From Crocodylus rhombifer (Eukaryota > Chordata > Crocodylia > Crocodylidae): DNA of 64,000 bases. This document shows positions 1 through 12,545 of this stretch, piece by piece (position 1 is the stretch's first letter; every line of letters begins with the position of its first letter). A program made the position numbers and the translations under genes. The DNA is taken from contig JAVSML010038852.1 in assembly GCA_038503035.1 (NCBI GenBank), positions 1-64,000 on the forward strand, given 5' to 3'. The notes under the pieces are model-generated. The model was not told the origin of the DNA. It did not search any database and saw nothing but the letters and a program-made list of their open reading frames with translations.

Positions 1-1301
1 AATATGCTGACATTAGCTATGACTAAATAGGGGAATGAAAAAGAAATGCTGTAAGAGGACTGGTGGAATACAGAGATCCAATTTCTCTTTAGATATTGTG
101 AATAATAATGATAAAAAAATCATCAAGAAAGTGCACGTTTGGTAGCTTAGGGAGAATCCATACACAACAGCTTGTTCACAGTACATACTTTTAGACTGAC
201 AACTGCTAGCTAACTTGTTTTATCACCTAGTTATTATAGGTCCCTTGCATACATCACTGTCTATTGTGTAGAAAGTCACTGATGAGTCTGACTGGAATTG
301 ACAAGTTGCTTTCTACAGCTCTGAAAGTTTTTTGCTTTTTTAAAATCTTCATACAAGTAATTCAAGAGTTATGAGACGTACGGAATTTGGTCAAAATTGT
401 TAACAATATTATCAGAACTAATTTTTTTGATCTTTTAGGGATCATGTTTCTAGCTTTGAAATGGTCACTTGCTTAACTTTCTCATCTGAAAAAAAAAATA
501 AAAAGACAATTTCTAAGAGTTAGATAGTAATGAGGTGCTCAAAACTCTTAAGATATCTTCCACTAAATCTGCTCAATTATAAGAATGAGGGAAAGAGAGA
601 CTTGAATGTTATTTGTTATTGGCCTTAAAGAAAGTTATTACTATATTATATCCTACATTTAAGCTCAGTATGATATTTTATATTTTTAAATGGGACTTCT
701 TATAGTGGTTTGTCTTTAAAACAAACCAAGACAGGGATCATACGTACCACTGAAAACTCTTATAGTACAGCTTCATAAAATCTTATTTCTGTAGAGCAGA
801 TAATCATTTATTTTTATAATGGCTCTATTAGAGCAGACCATGCCTCTACCTAGAAATGCCCTGTTAGCAAAGCTGTCATCCAACAATGATCTCTGGGTAG
901 GTGAATGAATAACACAGGCAACTACTGCATTCATTTTAGAATAGTCAATAACTTTCCTCCTCTTTCCCCACCCTTATTTCATGAGGCATCATACTTTCTA
1001 AAGGGTTTTTGTTGTTGCTTTTGCTTGGTAATAATGTCTCTCTCATGGACCACGGCCTGAAAACTTGCCTAAGTAGGGAATTAGACCCTAGAAAAATATT
1101 TACAAGATGTATAGTGGTTTTGTCTGCAAGTACACACTACAGTCATTTCTCGTGCCCCCTTGCTTCAAGTTCATTCTCTCCCTCTCTCTCCTCCCCCACC
1201 TGCTTTGTTATATTTCATTACTGTAGCATTTAGCAATTCAAGATACCAATAGGGGTGATATCAAGAATATACTAGCTTTACTTTATGGAAGCTAATTTTA
1301 G
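1..1301. other. AT-rich sequence, nothing recognised
   Basis: I see no coding frame with family features, no RNA gene and no recognisable repeat here. Short A-runs (near 488) and a pyrimidine-rich stretch (about 1,170-1,200) are the only low-complexity features. Confidence 0.5.
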
Positions 1302-1419
1302 TCAGGTGTAGAAGCACCTATGACCCCAGCTGACTTCCTGCCCTTTGGGCAGGGGGCTGGACTCGATGATCTCCCGAGGTCCCTTCCAGCCCTAATGTCT
1401 ATGAAATCTATGAAATCAA
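1302..1419 (+). repeat. CR1 LINE 3' end (5'-truncated)
   Basis: The stretch reads 'gaccccagctgacttcctgc', then 'ctggactcgatgatctcccg', then 'aggtcccttccagccctaat', and ends in short 'tctatgaaa' repeats. This is the standard 3' untranslated end of sauropsid CR1 LINEs on the plus strand, finishing with the octamer-like microsatellite on which CR1 primes. Only about 120 bp remain, so no protein domain is present. Severe 5' truncation is normal for CR1. Confidence 0.9.
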
Positions 1420-1500
1420 TATATTGCAAGACAGGCAAGAATTCTTGTGGGTGATATCTTTTATTGGACCAGGCTGGGATAAATATAGGCATCATGCAGC
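1420..1500 (-). repeat. possible Penelope-like terminal fragment
   Basis: Read on the minus strand this contains 'ggtccaataaaagatatcac' followed by 'aagaattcttgcctgtc'. It resembles the 3' part of the repeat at about 57,395-57,440 ('ggtctactaaaagctatcag' and then 'aagaaccttgtctgcc'). It lies directly against the CR1 tail. The match is short, so this could be a different repeat that shares the motif. Confidence 0.4.
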
Positions 1501-3358
1501 CTGCCAGGAAATAGGAGTGCTGAGACCAACAGGTTTCATTTGTTAGGTTTCCAATGTATTTTGGCATAATCAGAAGGATTAGCTGGTTCTAACAAAGATA
1601 ATCTATGGACACTTTTCCTAACTGAAACTCCAACTCATCTGACCCAGCATACACCCTGATTCATTATACAGATCAGAATTGGAAACTGATATTCAACTTA
1701 AAATTTATAGTCTTCAGAAAGGTTATTTTTTATTTCCAAGGGTCAGATTATTAATACTATTGGCCACCTGCAATACTTTGGCAGTTTTAGATAAGGAAAT
1801 TCAACTGTCTCACTTATTTAAAAATAGTCTGTCACTTTCCATGTGGGTATATTATATTGAAATTCATGCAATTCTCTTCATTCATTTCTGTTTGCAATGA
1901 TCTCAGGAACATGTTTAACTGTTAGCTCTGTCGCCTCCAGATTGTTTTGCTTACTAGCAAGAGGAAACCCTCATCTTCATAAAAATATGGGGGTGCATGT
2001 ATCAAAAATTAGATTTATTTCCCTCATGATACAGGGTATCTGATTTAGGGCTCATGCATGATTTTCATATCGAAGATTGTTTTAAGGTGTAAAAAAGGGA
2101 AAGGTTTAAGCTGGAAGCCCACTTATTATCAAGCATATTAGATGGATACAGTACGCCCAGCATGTTTGAACTGTAGCTATTTAGTCATCTTTTGATAAAG
2201 AAGGTAAAAGTCAGAGTGATCACAGTGATTAAGACAACATTTGCCATTGCACATGTAGAGAAACTGGCATATTATGATGCGAAATAGTCATTTACTTTAC
2301 AGTGTCAATAGAAGTCACAAGGAGTTACTCTGAGATAGAAATCTCTGGGATTTATGCTGGGTATGAAAGAGGGAGTTTACATTATGATGTCGATATGAGT
2401 TGATGAGCTTCATGTTGTGATGTGAACTATCTTTTTCACATTATGTTTTCAATAAGAATCAGTGGGATTTACTGTATGTTACACCGTGGTTCTCTGGTGG
2501 CCAAGTACTAACTCCCTTTGATAGTTTGCTGAATTCGCATTGTTTTTGCGTCTCCTGCTGTACATATAAATCTCAGCAAACCTGAGCATTTGGGAAATGA
2601 AGGGAAGGTTAGAGGTCTTCTTTGTCATTTAAGATGACAACTCTCAAGTGGATAAGATACATGCTAAGGGTTTGATCTAGTTGCTAAATGTTCTACATAA
2701 GCTCAGAGTTTTTAGTAAGATGAAATTCAAACACTTTTATTTAAGTCCTTTCGTGCCCTTATGGTTTGGCCTTTACAATATCTGAACATTTAGTATAGCT
2801 CTTACTTAAAGCCATCAAATACCTTCATTCATTCTAGATTTCCAGTTTATTTCCATATTGAATTGCTTGAACCCAAAGCTTGCAAGACCTAGAAGGCATT
2901 CAAGAATTGTTTGGACCTCTGGGTAAAGAGTCAAGGAAGTGGGAAAGCTGAACATTGTTTAATGTTTACTTACTGCTTTTCAAAGCATTGCAAGCTGAAT
3001 GGTAATCTATTCAGGCTAGTTGATCAGAGGGTTTAGGAAAAGAAAAGTCAATGCCCAAAGGGAAGAGAGAAAAATATGACTTTGATAAAGGTCCCAATTA
3101 TGGTCATAGTTGTTTAAGCCCTGACTTACTAAAACTATCTCAGAACAGTCTCTAGGGACCAGAGTTCCAATGATAAGGATGAAACTCCTTTATTACAAGA
3201 TGAATAGCCACAATGGTTTATTTGTTTTTCAAGAATCAGAAGCAGCTAAATAAATTGAAGTTTCTTCACTGTGCCCAAAGGAAACCCTTTTGGAACAAAA
3301 GGTGACAGGTCTCTCATACCTTAGAACAAAGTTGAAATGGAACAAATATTGCTTACTT
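1501..3358. other. AT-rich sequence, nothing recognised
   Basis: No repeat family, RNA gene or believable coding frame is visible. The open frames here are short and have no family features. Confidence 0.5.
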
Positions 3359-3361
3359 AGT

Positions 3362-3588
3362 GGGTATGTCCACATGAGATGCTGACTACACAGTCGCTGG
3401 AAAATAAAACAAAACTGTGCAGTATTTTGTCACAGCACAGACAGTGCTAACACGCAACTGTGCAGTAGCATCACCTAAAAGATACTGGCCAGTGCTACTG
3501 CACAGTAACTGATTACTGTGCACTTATTTAGTAATTGCTAATACAAGTACTAAATAAATGTGCAGTAGCATCTCGTGTAGATGCACCC
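3362..3588 (+). mobile_element. short TIR element (MITE), family A, copy 1
   Basis: It begins GGGTATGTCCACATGAG and ends CGTGTAGATGCACCC, which are imperfect inverted repeats of each other. The 3 bp AGT flank it on both sides (3,359-3,361 and 3,589-3,591), consistent with a 3-bp target duplication. The interior is built from repeated 'tgcacagtagc'/'tactgcacagta' blocks and has no coding capacity, so it is non-autonomous. Related copies lie at 4.87, 15.8, 35.6 and 37.3 kb. A 3-bp duplication with GGG-starting ends suggests PIF/Harbinger-like mobilisation, but no transposase is available to prove it. Confidence 0.75.
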
Positions 3589-3591
3589 AGT

Positions 3592-4866
3592 AAGTATGTG
3601 TAAATATCCATGTAACATATACTAAACTACAGAGCAGATAGCCTAATAAACAAGTCCAGATCATTGTCTCCAGTGACTTCTGTTTTAGCTGTCAATTCAT
3701 ATCAGCCGAGATTATGGTCGATTGTCAGTAAGTGGACATATGACATTGTCACCAGAAAGTGACATTAATATTGTGCCATACCGTGAGTTATTGTGGCCAC
3801 AAGCCATTACTTCCAATTAAAATAATGACTTGCAGTTTCAGGACCCACTGTCAGACTTTGCATCAGGTCAGCAATTAACTCATGTTCCTTTTGTATGTAT
3901 AATGATGAAACATAACAAACAGGCTAGGTTAATCACCCATCCTCTTTCAAACTGTCATTTTTAAGTAGGACAAGTGCAAATAGGATAGATACTCACCTGC
4001 AGGAATGGACAGTGACTATTTACTGAATACAAGTGTCTCTGGAAGATCATATATCCTGCAGTAAGACACTTTTAAAAACTGAAGTTCAGAGAGATGTCAC
4101 TTTCTGATATCTATTCTCTATCAAGTGCTGTCTGTTTGAAAAGGGTCTAGATACCTGTTTGTTCTGTCTGTACATTTTTCCAACTAATCCATCCCCTTTC
4201 TTTTGAGGAGAGAGACTTCAGTTTCATAGGATTTACATTAGGATAGTAGTTAGGCTGAAAGTCATATGTATACACTTACTAGCAGCCCAGAGCAATGAAT
4301 TTGTACATAATCTACACAAATACTAGGTGATACATAATTAAAAGCTTATGCAAGCCACAATTAGAATTCCAAACTTATCATAATATTATACACACAGTTA
4401 GCATTAAATAGCATTAGTAGCTACTTTTTAAAACCATTTACTTTTCTTTCACTACTTGGGTTTCATACCTGCATTTTTCTATTATCCATTTGTTTATACA
4501 ATATGCAATATATAAAAGAAGACACACAGCACTTGCATAGTTAAAGATATCACTAGAGCCACTAAAAGTGAATAATGACTATATTGGATCCAAGAACCTT
4601 CACCAGGTATTAAGGATAGAATTAAAATATTGAACCATTTGACTGCTGTGAAGCAGTAAGGAAGTTTTTTAATTCTCTCTCTCCCCCCCACTCCACTCCC
4701 CCCACCATTTAAGTGAGTTGACTGGCTCACAGGCAAGCAACTTCTCCAGACTTGGGGTCCTTTATATAGGAAGAAAAGAATTCTAAGACTGCCATCCACT
4801 GTGGAAGAATTCTTCCTATCAGCTGCCTTTTTTCTAAGCAGACAGGAATGAGACATATAGAGACAC
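3592..4866. other. AT-rich sequence, nothing recognised
   Basis: No gene or named repeat is visible. A C-rich stretch sits at about 4,682-4,706. The 127-residue minus-strand frame at 4,494-4,877 overlaps the next TIR element and shows no family motif. Confidence 0.5.
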
Positions 4867-4869
4867 AGT

Positions 4870-5123
4870 GGGCACATCTACACAAGACAATACATCACCA
4901 CAGCAATGAGCTATGGTGATATAGCTCATTGCTATAGCGCTGGCAGATATGAACCATGACACCGATGCTACTGCGCAGTAGCTCATTGCTACTGCATAGT
5001 AGAGTTGGAAACGTCCTGTGTGCTGCCAGGACTGCACAGCAACAGTGGTTACAGCGCAGTTAAAGCAAGTACTAAATGACCGTGCAGTAACAGCCGCACA
5101 GTTGGGGACATGTGTAGACCCCC
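4870..5123 (+). mobile_element. short TIR element (MITE), family A, copy 2
   Basis: Starts GGGCACATCTACACAAGAC and ends GACATGTGTAGACCCCC. AGT precedes it (4,867-4,869), as it does copies 1 and 5, but the 3' duplication is not preserved. The interior carries 'ctactgcgcagtagctcatt' type blocks like the other copies. It is more diverged than copy 1 and non-coding. Confidence 0.68.
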
Positions 5124-8100
5124 TGCCTTTTGGATAGCTCTGGTATGATTTCTAGTTTACAACATGGTCACCTTAAAACTCTACCTAGAAGCTAGTCAGG
5201 AAGCCTAGATCAGTGTGGACAAGTGCTATGGTCTTCATGAGAAATTCTGGTTAGTCACCATGTTCTATGCTAGCCCTAGTTTGGGTGGATAAGGTTGTTT
5301 TATGCTGGTTGAATTACAGAGTCATCAAATTTCAGGATGGCAAAAACACAGTCGCAAGATCAGTATTCAAAACCCTATCTGACTTCCTGATTAGACTAGG
5401 GGGGAAAGCAGGTGCCTGCTTCATAGAACTTCTAAAGAAGTGTGACAGCAGACAAGTTCTGCTACTCCCCCAAAAAGTGAAGCTAAGTATCAGAAAATGC
5501 TCATAAACCATCCATTAAAGTGGCAGGATAAATGTCACTGTATCCTTCAGTTGCTAGCACTGTCAATTCTATTTTAAATTTATGTCTCACCATCTTGCCC
5601 TCAACCACACCGGACAGAACCCTGGAGAAAAGGGAATTGCTGAAAGCCACCTTCTGGCAACAATCAACAAGACAGATCTCTCCTTCAGGAACTTCATTCC
5701 TATTTTCTGCTACAGTTAGGTTAACATCTCCTTATAATCACTGGTAGCAGAACAACCAGTAGATCTAATAACATTTGCAGCCATATAGGTATACCTACTG
5801 CAGCAGCATAAAAAGGCAACTAGGCACCCTGCCGCACATGGGGGGCAGCCATGACTTCCAGCTGCAGCCCCAGTGTGATTGTACAGTAGCGACGACAGCT
5901 GTTTTTACCCCCTCCTTTCTCTCCTGCCCCTCTCCTTGCCCCCAAAGTCAGCACCTGGAGCAGTTGCTTCAGTCACCCTGCCCTAGTTACTCCACTGACC
6001 CATTGTAAAGAGGGAGGGGTGGCATTGCTACAGTCCGCACCATACCTGTGCATTTAGCCAGGCTGTCAAGGAGTTCTGAAGCATCAATTTGATTTAGGTG
6101 GTGGAATATTTAATATCCCACTATAAAGTGGGGGGGGGGGGGATTTAAACACTCTGAATACTCTGAACAATTTTTTTAAGAGAAAGAAATGTATACAACA
6201 GACCCACCAATTACTCCAGGTCAAATGACCATGCAACAACACAAAGGCATAACAACACCTCCATACCATCTACATCCTAAAGCACATAGAGAACATAGAG
6301 TCTTGTTACAGCCTTTTCAAAAGCCAAAAGAAAGCCAAATGCAAGTAGCTGTCTACATTTCAGCCAGCAACATTTCTCAGATATGCCTGTATCATAGCTT
6401 TCTTTATAACCTGATCCTCCCAAAGAGACACTGTAACTAGTTCATTTATCCAGGGTTTCATATGTGCAGCTACTAACCCAGTATCTTCATACCCCATGTA
6501 ACTGATTGCTTAAACAGTTGGCATTTTGGTGTATTTAGCTCTCTGGCTACAAGAACTGCCCTCTGTCAGGGTATGCGAATCTAAACAAGTCTTTTCACCC
6601 CTTGGAAATATATGGATTCCAGACATTCCCTTTGCCCCTTCTCTACAAGAGATTTGGAAGCTTTCTTTTCCCCCTTTGATGGAGGGGCCCAGGTTTCAAC
6701 CCCAGGCTAGAGGGTTGAAAAGAAGCAGGCACCCACTCTGCCAGCACTATAAGACTCATTCTTCTGTCAGGGCTGGTACCAATGGTATCTTGTCAACTTT
6801 CTTACCTTGTTGTCCCAGTTCCTTTTCAGCCAAGAACCCAGCACAAGATCAAGGCACTACCTTGATCATCTTAATCACTATGCTCTCTTCATTTAAATTT
6901 CTATAGTATAAATAGGAGGGAGTTAAGTGGGGGTGGGGGGAAGGGAAAGGAAAGATTGGTTTTTATACCAGCACATATCTTGTTAGGGCAGGACTGTCTC
7001 AGTTTCCTTACTTTCTCATAAAAAACAGAAGATCAGCTCACCAGCCAGTAGTATCAATTATGGTCTCACCAGCATATCCTATCACCCTCACTCAGGAATG
7101 CATGATTGATGAATGAACTGTTTTTGATCAATTAAAAAAGGTACCCAACCCTCCTAAGGCCTCTATTAAAGAATATTTCTGTTTCTTCCTACAAAGCAGA
7201 TAGGCTTGTATCTGTTTGGCACACATGCCCCCCATTTGAATCTGTTTCCTTCTGACCCAGGGTCTTCTACAAAAAAGCCCCCACAACTGGCTAATGAGGT
7301 GCTTGTCTGTCTTTTATTCACTAGGTGGGAGGCAAAGAGCTAATTAATTATGGGTGGAAGTAACCATGTCCCTTAAGGCCCATTCCACCCTCTGGAAGAA
7401 AACCAGGCCTAAGGGACCTGAATGCCATTTAAAGTTGCAGCTCACTCTATAACAGTGGCATTGACAATCTCTTCCTCCTTATGCCAAGTTGTGGCACCAA
7501 CAATTCTTAATCTGTCTTGTAGCTCAAGTGCTACTGGTCTGACCTATGGAAACTTACACTTCAAGTAAGGTCTTTCAGATTTTTCCTGGAAAATAACCTA
7601 AGATTTCATTATCAGCCAGCTGAACAAAGAAAGAAAAAAACAATTTCCCCACTATTCAGCCCAAATTCTCTCACTGACACTTAATAGTTTCTTTGCTGAA
7701 GCAAAAACCTTTCGTGATAGCATAGACAAGGCGAAAGATTTAAAAAAGCTGCTTGTGCTGCTGTCATTCAGATTCAGCATAGGGCTGCTGCCCGCTGGTG
7801 ACTGGCCATTTTTGTTGTCACAGGTCTTTGTGCATTGTATTGACCTCTGAGGAAAAGCCAAGGAAGAGGAAGCCTAGTAGCCATTTATCAAGGGAATAAT
7901 TATCCATTCCTTCCAAACCACCAGTATAGGATTTTTGGGGATTATCAATGCTCTAGAAATTCTCTATTTTTATTAGCTTTCAGGAGTAGTTCTGCTGCTG
8001 AAAGAGGAAAGAGCTGTGGACCCTATGGGATCTTTGTGACAAACCCCAACCAGCATTTAAGAATGTTGAAGAAGTCCAGAATATATAGGTCCACCATACA

Positions 8101-9139
8101 TTCTTTCTTGTAGTGAGTACACCAGGCACTGAGACTACTGAAGCCCTTAAAAATAGGTTAGCAACTAAGAACAGCTTTCTTGCCATTCAGTGCTTTATGT
8201 TGGGAAAGATTCCTTCTCCTCTTTAATTCCTCCCTCACAGAGATAGCACACAGCCTGAGCTTAAAGAGACTTTTTGACAGCACAAAGATTTGGCTTTAAT
8301 TGAGGAACTGATTTGCATGAGCTATTCATCCTTCTTGAAATTCTGCAAACTAGAACCTTAGGGGACATATTCACTCCTGACAACACAGTTGACTTCAGTG
8401 GTATTATGCTTGCTTTCACCCAGGCCTAAAAGTGGCCGTAGGACTCTACTGCATGAAAAATTCCTTTGTTGAACACTGGTGGATAATGCATGAATACAGT
8501 TCTACTTAGATTTCAAATGTGTGTTTTTAACTGGAAAGGGGAAGAAGTTGATTATAGGTGAGGAAATATTTCCAAAGCACTCTAATGAGTTTATTAATAT
8601 GTATGAAGTAATCATTAAAACATTGAATTTTATCAGGAAGATTTGCCACTATGTACATGCCCATAACAGGTTGGATTCATCATAAACATACCTAATAGTA
8701 TCATATGTAATGAACAAAGATCCTTCATAATCTCTGCTGGAATAGGATTTTACACTGAGACAAAGAATGTTTTAGCTCACGTTTAAGCATTACAACTGTT
8801 CGTTTTTAATGTTCAGACATTAAAAAAAGGAGAAATAGAGAAATAAATCCAGCACAGTGATTGTAACAAATGTGCGTTGGAAATATTTATTTTAGAGAAT
8901 GTCTCTAAATTTGAAATAAAATATAAAGATTATATTTTTCATGAAACAAAGCTGGTATTTGTAGACCTGTAGGAATAAAAATTACTCCTCATAAATACAC
9001 AAATAAATCAGAATGGTGTTGAAATTTTTGTAGGTGGAATTTACATTTGGTTAATAACCTCTTCATCATGAATTATGTGTGTATATGGGTTTCATCACTA
9101 CTGCCTGTATGTATGTTGCAAATAAAACAGAAAATCTTT
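5124..9139. other. unrecognised sequence with small low-complexity tracts
   Basis: No gene was identified. A GC-richer block at 5,774-6,060 has no inverted ends that I can see. A run of 13 G lies at 6,130-6,142 and a purine-rich G/A tract at about 6,910-6,955. The stretch from 7,250 to 7,870 has a repeat-like feel (possible LTR debris), but I could not place it in a family. Confidence 0.45.
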
Positions 9140-9275
9140 ATATATTATATAATAATGATAAAACCTTGTATTTATATAGCACTTTTCACCTAAGACTAAG
9201 GAAAATATCATTATCCATAATATTTTTTCAATGTGGTGAAACTGAAGCCCAGAACAATTGAAGCCCAACATCTGC
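9140..9275 (+). repeat. L2/MIR-type 3' end relic
   Basis: The stretch 'tatttatatagcacttttca' followed by 'tggtgaaactgaagcccaga' follows the order of the amniote L2/MIR tail (a 'tagcactttcatc' block, then 'gaaactgaggcacagag'). It is strongly diverged, and family assignment beyond L2/MIR-like is not possible by eye. Confidence 0.5.
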
Positions 9276-9821
9276 AATGCACTATTCATGAATGGATCCT
9301 TGAACTATGTAGATCTCCACTGATTTGAGCAAGATACTATACAAGCACCGAAATCTACTTGTCTGGCATTTATTGAACAAATAGGGACAATAGGACCTGT
9401 GAAAGGTCATGGAGAAAGACCAGAGGGCAGGTCTCCTGCTGTGGAATCCACCACAGTTACCATTATGCTATGCTGCCTATTTATATAATATGCATGTCCT
9501 AAGGAAAATTAGAAACACGGGATTGTACCACAGCTGAAGTGTATCCGGGCACTTGAGGATCAGAGAACACCCTGCCTAACCTGCTCCAAAACTAGGAGTT
9601 TGCCTATGAGGCTACTCTAGGTTTGTCCCCAGCACCTGCTCTTAAACCCACCAGGCACCAAGGGTTAAAGAGCAGGCACTGGAGACAAGGCCAGAACAGT
9701 CTGACAGGCAAACTTTCATTCTGGGATAGGTCAGTGCAATTGAGTGGGTGGGTATAGCATGCTCAAACCCTCTGGCATGCTGTCACTGCCATGGTATAGA
9801 TAAGGCCGAAGTGTGTCTTGG

Positions 9822-10120
9822 TTTCATAGATTCATAGACATTAGGGGACCTTATGAGATTGGGTCTAGCTCCTCCACAATAGGTGGGAAGTCAGCTGGGG
9901 TCAAGTGACCCAAGCAAGAAAGAAATCAACCTGTTTTTTGAAGGAGTCCAGAGTAGGTGCTTGCACCACCTCTGGGGAGAGTTTGTTCCAGAACCTGAAC
10001 ATGCACACTGTAAATAACTTTTTTTTTATATCCGGTCTAAATTGGCTTTCTGGAGTTAATGGCTGATAGACCCTTGGGGTGCTCTGGTGAACATACTCAT
10101 ATTCAGCAGTGTAAGAATAT
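9822..10120 (-). pseudogene. CR1 LINE 3' end with RT C-terminus
   Basis: On the minus strand this encodes the last part of a CR1 reverse transcriptase: residues like FRFWNKLSPEVVQAPTLDSF, matching the family's 'WNxLPxEVV..APTL..FK' tail, then the CR1 3' UTR (a 'gaccccagctgacttcccac' type block) ending in 'tgaatctatgaaacc'. It is 5'-truncated, and its sequence differs from the 27.9-kb and 55-kb copies, so it belongs to another subfamily. It cannot encode an active enzyme. Confidence 0.88.
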
Positions 10121-12394
10121 GGCCAGGCACCTAGGGTGGCTGCTCCACACAGGGACAGCAACAACTCACAATTATGCAGCTGCAACAAAAACTGATTTTT
10201 CCACCCCTCATCCTCTTTGGTGTCCAGAGTGGTTGCCCTGCCCTAGTTAGGCCATAATGCTGGCATCCATCACCACAAGATCTGGGCATATCATATAATT
10301 TCCATTGCTTGAAAACAGTATCATTTGCATAGTCAGTAGTTCAGCCTAGTTGATATGCTTATATTAAATGAGGAGTCATATCTTACCATCTAAGGGCCTG
10401 ATTCTACAAACATTTCTGAATGTAGCTTTTATTCACCTAAACAGTCTCCTTAGTTAAAACAGAATTCAATTAAAAGACTCACTGAAAGCAACACTTAAAA
10501 GCACAGTTGTGTTATTTGATCACTGTTTTGCTGGATAAGTGTTCTAGTGCCAGTCCACCACAAGGCATCTCTATATAATACAAAATTTGATATTATAAGA
10601 CAGTATGTGCTCAAGGTTTTTCTGGCCCAGGACCACACCAACAAATCCTGAAGCCTCTTACCTTAAAACCTTGAACCCTGAAATCAATGGAGCAGCTCTG
10701 ATTTATATCAGCTGAGGATCCAGCCCTTACATTTTTAACTTAACTGAAAACAAACTCTGAGGTTTGTTCTGAACTAGCTATAACCCCTCCACCTCCCCTT
10801 AGAACAGTTTTATAAAACAGAAGAAGAATAAGTAAAGAAAAGGATGCTCGCAGGTAGTAGAGATGTGTCTCAATCTTCAGATGCATGCTTGCTGCTGATA
10901 TTATCCAGAAGTGGGCCCTGTGCCTTTCTACACTGTGCACCCAGTCTTGACAAAGTGTAACAGTAGCTGAGGAACAAAAGAAATTAATTGTTCAGATGGG
11001 CAAAGACTGTTAGTATTCCCAAAATTTACGGAGAGGAAGAATACAATGAAGTCAGGAGCAGAATTGCTATGAATATATCCAATAAAAAGTTAGCCAGCAT
11101 GGCTAGTGTTAATAATCCGTGTGCAAATGGCCTAAAGGGTACTACATATGAGCTGCACTCCTTTCCTGAAAGGTGACAAGCAGGAAATACTCTATTACTG
11201 CCTCAGCTAGATCAGTAATGACTCCTCTACTTCTTCCCCTGCTGTAGGTAATGGCTTACCCATGCAATTACCTTCTTTTGTCTTCTCCGAGTTGAGGATA
11301 AATTATTTCAACCTCCTTGCAGGGGGCATTTGAAACTAAAGTTATTTTTAGGGAGAAATAAATTCTTTCATGTAAGATGCGGGAATTGTTGCTCCTCAGG
11401 CAGCTGAGAGAAAATGAAAGGCACTTCAAGTCTTTTTAAAAGCTGGGTTCTGATGCTTAGCTTGAGATCAAAGAGAAACTGGAAGAAGGAGGGGAAGTAG
11501 AGTTTCTAGTAAGCTGCCAGTATATGCAGGCTGGTATATGCATCCTTTGAAGGGCCTGCCATTACACTTGTGATCTTTGAACTCTATTTCTTATTTTATG
11601 GAGGTGAGCTGAATTTCTTCACAGTTGTCTTATTGCAAAGCTAATGACTGTGACTTAGATGGTTTCGGAAGCTAGCGCTAACCTTAAAAACAGAGAGAAC
11701 ATAATGCCTTCTTAGGATTTAGCTAATGCAGACACACTTTTGCATGTCTATGAAAAAAATAAACCTGAGAAAATAGATTAACAAGATTAACATCTTAAAA
11801 CGTTATTTACCAGACTCTTGAAACTTCAGTTTAGATTTTTGATGTTATATGGCAATTCTTTAAGCCAGATTCTGCTCTTTCAGTATAATTGTCTATAATA
11901 AGCCTATTTATTTTCCCTTCAAAATGCTTTATTTTTTTAAGGGTGATACAGTTCAAACTCAAACTTCATTTTGTTGTTCTTACACAAACTTGCAACTACA
12001 ATTCTCTTGTATGTTAAATAATAACCAAGCTAAATAAGCTACAAGAAGCTTTTTGTATCTAAAACAGATGCCGTACCATATTCTTAACTCAGTGGAGTGA
12101 CACAACTTTTTTTTTAGATAAAGCTCATTGTATCACTTCCCGTCAACTTATATCTAATAATATATAGTGGAATATATATTGATCTTTGTTACATTCTACA
12201 TTCTTACTGTTTCCTACATTCAGCCAACCTGAAATGATACAGGCCAGGAGTCTGCCAGGGTTTACAGCCTCAAATAAGGGCCCAGGATACATTTCCAAAG
12301 CAATATGCAGGATGTCAAATGATGATTTTGCAGGAATAGGAATGGCAACACTAAACGAGGAGTAATTTGAATGTTTTATTTGACAACAAAGCTA
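10121..12394. other. mostly unrecognised; traces of old repeats
   Basis: Around 10,393 the phrase 'gggcctgattctacaaacat' resembles an old, widespread sauropsid repeat, also seen near 49.9 kb. The rest is AT-rich, with no gene or RNA feature visible. Confidence 0.4.
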
Positions 12395-12545
12395 TTTGCT
12401 TATATAATGTCTTTCTCCACAGGTCTTAAAGTCTTGTAATGGTGGGTGAGTAACATCATCTTCATTTTTACAGATAAAGTGATTGAGGTACAGAGCAGTA
12501 GCTGACTTGTGCAAGGTCCAAGGGCACATCAGCTCTTTGACTTGC
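12395..12545 (+). repeat. L2/MIR-type 3' end relic
   Basis: The order 'cacaggtcttaaagtcttg', 'ggtgggtgagtaacatcatc', 'tttacagataaagtgattga' and 'gacttgtgcaaggtccaagg' follows the conserved amniote L2/MIR tail (fallen from 'acagatgaggaaactgaggc' and 'acttgcccaaggtcacac'). It is diverged but in the right order and spacing. Confidence 0.62.

Noticed and set aside
4494..4877. 127-residue minus-strand frame with a hydrophobic stretch
   Set aside because: No start context or family similarity; overlaps the end of a TIR element.
7250..7870. An LTR or ERV remnant
   Set aside because: The wording is suggestive, but no TG...CA ends, target duplication or polyadenylation signal in order could be shown.
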